DNA from: Chionis minor
Taxonomy: Eukaryota > Chordata > Aves > Charadriiformes > Chionididae
Assembly (NCBI GenBank): GCA_013398295.1
Contig: VZSF01010416.1
Location: 1,758,098-1,822,097 of the forward strand
DNA: 64,000 nucleotides
Reading direction: 5' to 3'
The translations under genes were made by a program, and so were the position numbers. The notes under the pieces were generated by a model that saw only the letters and a program-made list of their open reading frames with translations, had not been told where the DNA came from and searched no databases. This document shows positions 42,038-50,603 of this stretch, piece by piece (within the stretch, counting starts at the first letter, position 1; every line of letters starts with the position of its first letter).

Positions 42038-42068
42038 CCGTCTCTGCCGTCCTGCTCCTCTCCGCCAT
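42038..42068 (-). CDS. AGBL4: AGBL4 coding exon 1 (cytosolic carboxypeptidase 6, N-terminus)
   Basis: This is the first coding exon of AGBL4/CCP6, an M14-family metallocarboxypeptidase that removes glutamates from tubulin and other polyglutamylated proteins. The minus strand reads ATG at 42068-42066 followed by MAERSRTAET and one leftover base G, then a GTCAGT donor at 42037. Human CCP6, as I recall it, begins MAEGSQSAPEAG at the same distance from the conserved segment, so start, length (11 versus 12 residues including the split Gly) and phase all agree. The start has A at -3 and G at +4. The donor has C at +3, which is uncommon, but +4 to +6 (AGT) are good. The exon sits in a CpG island with an RFX X-box just upstream. 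An in-frame upstream ATG (42209) could add 47 residues but would place the X-box inside coding sequence. The assignment rests on phase and homology to remembered human sequence; a transcript has not been seen. Confidence 0.82.
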
Positions 42069-42071
42069 ATT
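42061..42071 (-). promoter_or_regulatory. YY1-like motif over the AGBL4 start codon
   Basis: The minus strand AATATGGCGGA fits the YY1 initiator-type motif AANATGGCGGC at all but the last base, and it overlaps the ATG. YY1 motifs over start codons are a known feature of vertebrate CpG-island genes. This supports a transcription start just upstream and a short 5' UTR, but that is inference. Confidence 0.45.
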
Positions 42072-42081
42072 TGTTGTCGTT

Positions 42082-42103
42082 CCCCCCCCCCCACCCCCCC
42101 CCC
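42082..42103 (-). repeat. Poly-G tract (C11-A-C10 on plus strand), possible G-quadruplex
   Basis: Between the X-box and the ATG the plus strand has 11 C, one A and 10 C, so the sense strand of AGBL4 has G10-T-G11. This could form a G-quadruplex in DNA or in the 5' UTR. The run length is liable to slippage and sequencing error. Confidence 0.7.
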
Positions 42104-42128
42104 ACACGGAGCGAGACGCTGCCTGGGC

Positions 42129-42142
42129 GTCGCCATGGCAAC
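42129..42142. promoter_or_regulatory. Palindromic RFX X-box (GTCGCCATGGCAAC)
   Basis: The 14-mer GTCGCCATGGCAAC matches the RFX-family X-box consensus GTNRCC-(N0-3)-RGYAAC with two good half sites and no spacer. It lies 61-74 bp upstream of the AGBL4 ATG, within the distance typical of X-boxes in vertebrate ciliary genes. RFX2/RFX3 together with FOXJ1 control many cilium genes, and CCP6 deglutamylates tubulin, so placement and gene function agree. Binding itself is inferred. Confidence 0.75.
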
Positions 42143-42150
42143 ACACGTCA
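42143..42150 (-). promoter_or_regulatory. CRE-like site (TGACGTGT) abutting the X-box
   Basis: The minus strand reads TGACGTGT immediately upstream of the X-box with no spacer. The TGACG half-site is that of CREB/ATF/CREM. X-box and CRE-type sites commonly occur together in RFX-dependent promoters, including MHC class II (X1/X2). A single short motif could occur by chance. Confidence 0.4.
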
Positions 42151-42376
42151 CCGCCAGGGGAGTCCCGCGCGCCCCCCCCCACCGCCTCAGGCCGCCCACA
42201 GGCCGCCATGGCGGCGCGGGGAGCGGCGGCGGCACCGCGCTGACGGACGGCGCCCGGGTAAAATCTTCCCGGAGCCCCGGGGAACCTGGCCGGGGCCCGG
42301 GACGTGGAAGGGGGCGCAGAGCGTCTCCTTCCGCCGTCTCCCAGGCTGGCGGCCGCCCCGGTGCGGGCGGGCGGGG

Positions 42377-42434
42377 CGGCCGTGCGTGAGGGGAGTCGGC
42401 GCTGCGTGAGGGGCGGAAAGGGCCGTGCGTGAGG
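42377..42434. repeat. Three short direct repeats of TGCGTGAGG
   Basis: TGCGTGAGG occurs at 42383, 42403 and 42426, spaced 20 and 23 bp, inside the CpG island upstream of the X-box. Each copy contains the GCGTG core shared by AhR (XRE) sites. It may equally be a small GC-rich tandem duplication. Confidence 0.5.
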
Positions 42435-42739
42435 ACAGCCCCGCCGCCCGCCCGCCCCGCGGCGCCGCTCGCTGCGGGTGTTTACAAGCAGGGCCTGCCC
42501 AGGGAAGGACGGGCCTGTTATCTGCTCCCCGGCGGCTGTCTGCTACCTCGGCAATTACAGTAACGGCGCCCCGGAGGAGGGGGACAGTAGCCGGGGGCCT
42601 GAGCCCCCAGCCGGGCCTCGCTCGCCGCCCGCAGGGAGTCAGGTCTGGCCCTGTGGTAGTCGGAGGGCTCCCGGGAGGGGAGGCTTGTTATGGTGGTGCA
42701 CGTCCTCTCCGGTGCCCTTTGGGCAGAGATGGCAAATTC

Positions 42740-42756
42740 GTGTGTGTGTGTGTGTG
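42740..42756 (+). repeat. (GT)n microsatellite
   Basis: An uninterrupted GT dinucleotide run at the upstream edge of the CpG island, directly before the degenerate tandem repeat that carries shorter TG runs in each unit. Confidence 0.85.
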
Positions 42757-42770
42757 GCTACACCACCCTG

Positions 42771-43110
42771 CCCAAAAACTCAGCAGGTGAGTCTCATCAT
42801 GTGGCAGTTATGTCAACTTTTTTTTTTTTTTAAATTTCTTAAGGCAGCCCAGTGGGGAGCTTCATTATGTGTGTAAATGTTGCCCGTCTGTCCCCAGACC
42901 TAGCAGGTGAGCCTGACCATATGGCAAATACATTGATGCTTCCTGGGGACAGGAGGGTTTCTGCGTGTGTGTTGCAGGCCCACTGGGTGACACTCACCAT
43001 GTGGCAAACACAGCAATGAAGTCTTTGGTGCAAAGGGGCTAATTATGTGTGTGTTTCCCAAGAGACCTGGCAGGTTGGGTCTGATCATGCGTGTCTCACT
43101 AATGCAAGAC
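42771..43110. repeat. Degenerate tandem repeat, units about 50-90 bp
   Basis: At least five diverged copies of a unit recur. A core like GCAGGTGAGYCTGACCATGTG appears near 42781, 42901, 42981 and 43071, with a weaker copy at about 42851, and each is followed by TGGCAAAYAC-like sequence and a TGTGTG run. A possible sixth copy lies near 43165. Unit spacing is irregular (about 52-90 bp), so this is an old, mutated minisatellite-like array at the CpG-island shore upstream of AGBL4. Confidence 0.65.
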
Positions 43111-46100
43111 TGAGACAGAAACTACATTGTACATCCTCAACGCAGATGAACTCCAAGCTCTCAGAAGCGAGGCTAGCCATGAGATAAGCACAGTGGCAAA
43201 AGCACAAGCATCAAGTCCCAGAATCATGTATAAATACACATGGGCAGACATGGGGGTGAATGCACCTCAAACTGGGTGGCCGTTAAAACTGAAACAGGGA
43301 GTATGCATGCAATGCTAAGCAGTGGAAATGGGCAGGACAGTGTTTATGCCTACATACACACTTAGGTGTTTGCTTCCTTTTAACTAATAAATTAATATAA
43401 CCACTTCCTAGTGACTAATGACTAGTCAGTGGAACACTCCAAGCTTAAAAATCAAGGCAACTAAAATTGCATCTTTCTCCATCTAAAGTTCTGTTCTTTA
43501 AACATTACCTTACCTCTTTCTCTTCCTATCTGGTATGTGCCTTTTCTGCTCCAGTTCAACTCCTCTTAACAAGACTCACACAGATAATACCTGCAGGTTA
43601 TACATGCTTAGATTTTTATGCAGGGTCAGTTGCTTCCTTTCTCTATGGCTTTTGTTGCCTTGTTCCTTGGTTCTCTGATTGTTTTTGCAGCATCTATTTT
43701 TGTGGTTTCTCTTTCTTTGCTGTTTCCTTTCTTTTTCAGTGGCACTTGGGCCTCTTTCCTTCCTCTACTTCTCTTCACTCTCGGTATCTTACTTTAATAT
43801 TGTATAAGCTAATTTAATACTACTTTAGCCAGATTTCTGTGTCGGTGACTTGATGAAATACATGTCTAAAGTCGTGTTACCAAGGGGGCTTTGTGGTGGG
43901 GTTAGAACATACACCCTTGCATGGAAGAATATTGGAGTGTGGATACTGTTCTTTGCTCAGCGAGGGCCATCTAGATCCAAGCTCTGGAAAACATTTCCTA
44001 GTCTTTTCCCTCTGCAGTCTTCATAAACTATAGGTGGTCATTAGCATACTAAAAAGGCTGATTTGTCTCACTGCTGACAGTCAACTACAGTAAAAACACA
44101 CCCCACATACATCCTCTCCCCCACACTTTCTCCAGGCTAGCAGATCACCCAGGCCCTGTGTTTTTCCTTGTTTGTAGGTGGGCAAAAGATCCTGGAAAAT
44201 CCCTCTTGAGAATATGCTGCATGTACGCTGATCTTTTTCTTCTGTCCAATCAGATCTTGTGGCTGATGGTTTATATTAAATGTTCCTGCACATCCATTGA
44301 GAAACATCATCAGCACCAATTTGGGCTTAAGATAGACAAAAACATTCTCTCCCAGAATCTCTCTGTGTATGTGCATTACAGTACCTTCTACCCATCTGTC
44401 ACAAAAACCTAACCTGGTTCCTTTTCCTCTTTACTTATCTGATCTGTTATCAAGTCTGGCTTTCTCTTTGAAAAGGTGACCATCTCTCTGTATCAGTAGC
44501 TGGAACACTTGCTTCTGGTCATCTTTTATCCTGCTAAAACCCCTTTCTTTTAGGTTCCCTGGCATGTCCCATCCCAGCCCTCTTTAAGATAATTTCTCCT
44601 ATTACTTATCTCTTCATTCCTTTCTCTAAACTTTCCTTTTTCCTTTTTTTTTTAAAGGTCTTAGACAGTTCTGGCCAAGTCTGCAGATCTAGTCTGGTTT
44701 CTTATCATGGCCCCATGTCCCCTTATTCCCTTTGTTCTACTTGCTATTCCAACTTTAGTGTCCCCTCATCCATATTTCATTCCTATCTATTAATACTCAT
44801 ATAGCATTTTTCATCTGTAAATTTCTAAGAATTAAGTGCCTGTGGAGAAACCTTCCATATCAGTTCTTCAGATTACCTCTCTATTCACGTTTCTCTGACG
44901 GACTTGTTTCTATGGTCCCTACAAATACTAATCGAAAGGCCTTTTGCATCTAACTGCCATTCTGTTAACTCAGGTACCTGCAAGACCGTCTACTAAAATC
45001 CAAGACATCTGGGGGAAAACACTTTTTCCAGGCAAATTAGCTCTTCTGAGTTAACACACTTGAAAAACCTAGAAATGCCACACTCATTTTTTCAGGCTGA
45101 GTTTAATGCTATGTTATAGTCACCTCACCAAGCTGAAATGGTGTTAAATATAGATGATACGCAGTCTTTCCAAAAACAGTAAGATAATTTGACAAGAGAG
45201 AACAGGAAAGTTCATATAGAAAGTTCTTTTGAAAATAGATAACCGAATGGTGTAACTTGAAGAATAAGGGCTGAAGAACGAGGGAAATAGTATTCAGGAG
45301 AAGCTGTTGCTCACGGTTGTTTATGCATTTTTAGAGCACCTGAAAATATATTTGGGTGGTCATTAGTACAAAGATGTCTTTGGTTCCTGCCCTTCCAAAG
45401 CTAATAATCTGATTTTTGACATCACAAAGCAAAGACTATCAGAACACCGTTGCAGAACACTGCCGCCCTGGTTATCTTTATAATCATTGTTTCAGCCATA
45501 TTCCTTATTTCAGTGTATCCCCCCCCCACCTCCTTCAGCAGCTTAGCAAGCAAAAGCTACTTCATTTTTGTGGCTCTTTACAGCTTATTCCCACCCTATC
45601 ATCTTTTAATATCCTATAGAGAATTCAACATCTTCCCCCCACACATTTCATTCAGTAATAACTCTCTACTTGTTACATTTTCAAACCAGCACCTTCATGC
45701 TTTCCCTCACTGCTGCTTCTCACTCCCACTCACCTAATTTTCCTCCTTCAAATCCCTCCCTAAAAATCTCTTATGCTGTGATGTCTACTGAAGGAATGCT
45801 AATGAATAGTCAGCCGTGTGCCAAGATTACTGTCTGTCATGGTGACTAATGGTGTCTTACTCTGAGCCGTCTCTTGCATCCACTTCTTGTGTTGGACTGA
45901 AAGTGACTTGAAGCACGGCCCCTCTTTTCCCTGTGTTATTTATTGGTTCTGGAATGGACTCTTAAAACCCCTTATATAAATGAATAAAAATGAATTGAGG
46001 CAATGGAAATAAAAATGGAAATGCTGGCCAAAACCAGGAAGATTAGCCAATAATTCATTTATGATTCATCAGCTTAGGTAAATTTACATAAAAATTAATG

Positions 46101-46960
46101 TGACTGACAACTCCCTTCATTACAAATATTGAGAAAGAAATTATTTTTCTAAATACGGATTTGTGCCATTTTTCTATTTATTCATAATCTATAAGGACTT
46201 GAGGAGTATGTTTTACTTTTTTATCTGTATTTGAAACTTTAGATATTCCATTTTTTTGTTTGTTTATCTTTTGTCTGCAGCCCATAAGACTGTGTGCTGA
46301 CTAAAAAGCATGAGAAAGCATAATACCACAAAGACTGAAAGGAAAAAAGTTTTCTGATGACTTTTTTTTTTTTTTAACGTGAGTATAATTCAAGTGTGCT
46401 GAAGATAGAATGATTTGCATTACACATTCAATACTTTCAATTCAAATAGAGGTGGCTCCTGTCAATACATGTCCATTGAAACCCCAAAGATACTCCAAGA
46501 AAATCAATAAAAATACAATTTTTACAATCCGGATACTGTCAGAGTGTTAAAAAAATTGGCAAAAAATGCCCTTTTTTATACATTTCAAAAAAGTCAGTAA
46601 GGCATTATTGATTTTTCACAATTTGTTTTTAAGTGACTGGTAAGGCTGGATGAGAACAAGAAGTTAGTGTATCAACACGAGTTTCGCATGCGTTTCACAC
46701 ACCACATACATGGTATGGTATATGGTCTGGTTCTTCAAAGTGGGGATTTAAAAATCTGGCAGTAATTGTGTAGAAATCTTATAATTACTTCTTTTGTATC
46801 ACTTTCCCTGTGTAGAATAAAGTAGCGCATGCATTCAAGTATATGTTCTGTCAGTATTTCAACTTTGACTACTGGCGGAGAAACAGCCATGACAATGTTT
46901 CTGCTACCAACAGGCCATTGATGTTGGCTGTGCAAGCGTACTAAGTACAATCCAAATGAA

Positions 46961-47013
46961 AGAGGGAAGGAAGGAGAAGGAAAAGGAAGGAAGGAAGGCA
47001 GGCAGGGAGGCAG
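46961..47013 (+). repeat. (GGAA)n / purine-only tract
   Basis: GGAA repeats grading into GGCA units. GGAA arrays are clusters of ETS-core motifs, but simple slippage explains the tract. Confidence 0.85.
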
Positions 47014-48089
47014 TATAGTCAGGGTTTTTAGTCAGGATGTTATGGTCTGGTGGATTCAGATGGAAAATTAAATCTGATAAAGAAAAAAAAGAGAGCCAAA
47101 ATGAAAAACCAAAGCCTAGACTGAGGTAGCAGAATTGAAGTAAGTTTTAAAACATGCATACATAGTGGAGGAATGCTATAATTTTATTATTGTAACCTTG
47201 ATCCACTCTTTCCCTTCTTCCAGCATTTATTGCTGCCATTAGTTACGCAGTATCTAAAAGCAGATTGTAAATTCCTTGTGTCAGGACAGTACCTTTAATG
47301 TATTCTGAACATGCCTAGTATAACTTCAGACATTGTATACAAAAATAATATTACCTCTTGCGTTTTTCTGTATTATTTCTAAGCACAGGAAAAACTAAAA
47401 TGCAGCAAGTCTGGAAAGGTCTAACTGTGTCTCCCCTCATTCTGTGCATGACTTCAGAAATAATCAAAAAGTTACGCTGAGATAGCTGATACGAAACCCG
47501 AGACACCGTGATCACAAAACTTGGATCAATTTGTGCCCATGCAGGCGAAGCATCATCTCATTTCACTCCTGAAAATTTTTTTTTTTTTAATTTTACATTT
47601 TATGGATATTTTGAACTGTTTGTTCCTAATGATTGTCCTCACAGATGTGCATCAATATTGTGTAATTACACAGAGAAACTGTCAGCCTGAAGGAACCCAA
47701 TCAGTAAATTGCAACCGTACTGAGTAGGGAAGGCGAACAATTTGTGGCTCCAGGATTTTGAACGCTACTTTGCTTTTCCGCTCTTCCACAAGTACTTTTG
47801 AGCTTGTAAAAGCAGCGGACTGCCAATGTGTAGCACTTTCTCAGACACGCTGCCTTCCTCTTTCACTATTCCTGGAAGCAGCGCAGAGCTCTGATGAGGG
47901 CTTGGTTGCCACTGTGCATTTAACACCCTGCATTTGACTAGAAAAGGAAAGAAAGGTCAGGGCCAGCCACCTGGGTGCAGGGTGGAAAAAGAAGTGTTAC
48001 CCAAGGAGAGGCGCAAATGCTTACTATTACAAACCTCGTATTTTTAAATTATACTCAGGAAATGAAGACCCTTCATTTTTAAGTTCCCG

Positions 48090-48210
48090 ACAAAAAGGCA
48101 TACACATGTATATGGCAAAAGTGCACTTTATCCGGGAAAGATGAAGGGCTGAGTCGGTTCTCCTGGGATTTGAACCTGTGGATCAAGTCAGTTTAGGAAT
48201 TTCAAACCTG
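48090..48210 (-). mobile_element. Fossil tRNA-derived SINE (MIR-like)
   Basis: On the minus strand a B-box-like GGTTCAAATCC (48166-48176) is followed by GAACCGACTCAGCCCTTCAT and CCCGGATAAAGTGCAC. This order resembles tRNA-derived, L2-tailed SINEs common in squamates and other amniotes (GACTCAGCC, CTTCAT, then a GATAAAAT-like block). The A box is not recognisable. Confidence 0.55.
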
Positions 48211-49759
48211 AAGTGTCATGCTAAGCAAGAATAACTATTCTGTGCTATTCAGAGGCAGGTAGAAGGGGCCCAAAGAACTCTCCTACACTGGAACCCTGCA
48301 ATACCCTGGAAGCTCTCAGTAGTGAAAGCACTTTCAAGCAGCTTCTAATCGTGTAGTTGCTAAATAAGCTGTTACATTGCAGATGTTTCCAAGGGGTCTA
48401 CGTGATCCTGATACAGTCCTGGTGGCACTGATTACTACACCTATGCTTAGAAATTAAAATATGTGCTTGTGTGATGTTTTCATATATTTATTGAAAATTA
48501 TTTAATATCTAAGTATTAGTTTTGCATGAATATTTCTGTATTATTAGGGACATATTCTAGACTGTCCTATATTTATATATACATACACATTTTATGCATT
48601 GCATTTTAATATTCTATAAACTCTACAATTCTCCTCTGTCTTTTAATCCTTTTTAGCATCTACTCTGTTAAAACTCTTTAATGTAGCTACTGAACATCTG
48701 GAAAGATGAGAGAGGTAGAATCAGAACTTAATTTGGGATGAACTGAACAATTGTCTGCTGTCTTGAAATGGATTATTGGGCCCCTAACTGAAATTTAATT
48801 TTTTGGAGGAAAGGAGAGTTCATAATGGATTTAGGAACCATGTTAAGTTCATTTCAGTTACTTTTTAAATAAATTCCTTTTTTTTGGTTTTAGTTACAAT
48901 TTCTCGAGGTTCCAGTGGCACAGAAAAAGGAGCAGCAAATTACTGAGAGACAATCACTACATGTAGCAGCTGGGAGAGAGGAGGTAAACTGAAATTGCAG
49001 GAATTTACTTTAGACTGCAATAAGCTTATGTTAGCTAACACATGGCAACTAATACACGATAAAATCCCAGTGCAGAAAGGCCATTTTTAGTTTTCACATT
49101 TGTTAGCAGATCATGGTAAACAGTTGGCTCACCCTAATATACACTTCTCTTCCTTAGGATTTTTTTCACATGCTAAGTGGCAAGGAACTATCTTTTTCTC
49201 CTGTCATATACAAGGCCTATGAGTGCTCAGATTAGAATGACATAGATCTATGCCAACGTAAGCCATGTGGACTAACAATGATCTTTTTTTCCTTTTAAAA
49301 GCATCTAAAGAATGAATTCAGAGGCTACAGGCAGATTGCCTTTGGTAGGTAAGTTCAGGTGTGGGCTTGAGTTCAATGCGCTTGAGTTCAATGCTGCAGA
49401 CTGTCAGCCATCAAGGTCCTAGTTCACCTTACACCTTTTGGTTTTGCCCTGTACTTGTGCAGGAACACCATTGGGATTGCCAGTTATTCCATAAGCCATG
49501 CAGTGCCACCAAAAGAAGTCCTTGTACTGCAAAATATTATCAACATCGGCCTTTAATAATAGTAGGATAAGGAAAACTCAAGCCCATAGCAGCACTCCAA
49601 ACAGCTTACAAAAGGGATGAGCAAGTCAGAGCCATTCTTTGTGAATCCAGGGTGCAGAGTAAAGCAAAATATGGGGCCTACCAAGGCCAACCACCTTCCC
49701 TCAAGAGCACAGGAAATAGCGTTGTTGGGTGAATATTGTCTATCTGCTATGGGAAAATG

Positions 49760-50520
49760 GAATCATAGAACCATAGAATGGTTTGGGTTGGAAGGAACCT
49801 TAAAGAGTTCCAACCCCCTGCCATGGGCAAGGACACCTCCCACTAGACCAGGTTGCTAAGAGCCCCGTCCAACCTGGCCTGAAACATTCCCTGGGATGGG
49901 GCATCCCCAGCTTCCCTGGGCAACCTGTTCCAATGCCTCACTGCTCTCAGAGTGAAGAATTCTTTCCTGGTATCTAATCTACTCTACTCTCTTCCAGTTT
50001 GAAGCCATTACCCCTCGTCCTATCACTACATGCCCTTGGAAAAAGTCCCTCTCCAGCTTTCTTGTAGGCCCCCTTCAGATACTGGAAGGCTGCTATTAGG
50101 TCTCCCCAGAGTCTTCTCCAGGCTGAACAACCCCAACTCTCTCAGCCTGTCTCCGTAGGAGAGGTGCTCCAGCCCTCTGACCATCTTCGTGGTCCTCTGG
50201 ACCTGCTCCAACAGGTCTATGTCTTTCCTTTGCAGAGGGCTCCAGAGCTGGACACAACATTCTAGGTGGGGTCTCACCAGAGCGGTCTAGAGGGGCAGAA
50301 TCCCCTCCCTCACCCTGCTGGCCACGCTGCTTTTGATGCAGCCCAGGGTGCAATTGGCTACATGGGCTGTGAGCGCACATTGCCGGCTCGTGTCGAGCTT
50401 CTCATCAATCAACACCCCTACGTCCCTCTCCTCGGGGCTGCTCTCAATCCATTCTCCGCCCAGGGTGTATTTGTGCATGGGATTGCCCCAACCCATTAGA
50501 TGAAAATAAGGTGAATTCAA
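49760..50520 (-). mobile_element. CR1 LINE, 3' portion, 5'-truncated
   Basis: The plus strand opens with a CR1 tail in reverse (CATAGAATGGTTTGGGTTGG) and runs about 760 bp into ORF2. Minus-strand frames show HLMGWGNPMHKYTLGGEW, ERDVGVLIDEKLDTSRQCAL and [20 protein letters not shown], the ordered C-terminal blocks of CR1 reverse transcriptase, spread over three frames, so at least two frameshifts are present. It is 5'-truncated near 50.52 kb, next to a nested palindrome array. Confidence 0.95.
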
Positions 50521-50541
50521 GTGAAAAAAGTCATTGTGCCT

Positions 50542-50603
50542 CTAAGGACAATGTTGTCCTTAGACAACATTGATGTTGTCTAATGTTAGACAACATTAGA
50601 CAG
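50542..50603. repeat. Nested palindrome array
   Basis: Three overlapping inverted repeats sit in 62 bp: 50542-50563 (10-bp arms, 2-base spacer, left arm CTAAGGACAA), 50561-50582 (10-bp arms, left arm TAGACAACAT) and 50578-50601 (10-bp arms, left arm GTCTAATGTT), plus a 9-bp-arm pair at 50575-50594. All are built from GACAAC/GTTGTC and TAATGTTAGAC words. Confidence 0.9.

Larger units (their letters stand above)
41340..42700. promoter_or_regulatory. AGBL4: CpG island promoter of AGBL4
   Basis: The base composition changes abruptly from AT-rich to strongly GC-rich with frequent CpG, in contrast to both flanks. The island spans the end of intron 1, coding exon 1 and several hundred bases upstream. 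It contains GC boxes (for example 42370-42380), a palindromic RFX X-box, a CRE-like site, a YY1-like motif at the start codon and long C runs. There is no clear TATA box, which fits a dispersed CpG-island promoter. Long proline- or glycine-rich open frames on both strands are a by-product of the base composition. Boundaries are estimated by eye. Confidence 0.85.

Noticed and set aside
41583..42209. 208-codon minus-strand frame starting at the upstream ATG
   Set aside because: Its middle part contains the real AGBL4 exon 1 in frame; the rest reads through the donor into intron 1. Only 42038-42068 is supported as coding.
42149..42209. Alternative AGBL4 exon 1 from the upstream ATG spliced at a GGCG|GTGACG donor
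   Set aside because: Phase would fit, but the donor is weak and the peptide does not resemble the human N-terminus, whereas the exon ending at 42038 does.
41322..42389. 355-codon plus-strand open frame, with overlapping frames of 287 and 180 codons
   Set aside because: Pro/Arg/Gly-rich low-complexity translation of a CpG island, open in several frames and both strands at once, which is a composition effect. The AGBL4 exon and promoter explain the region.
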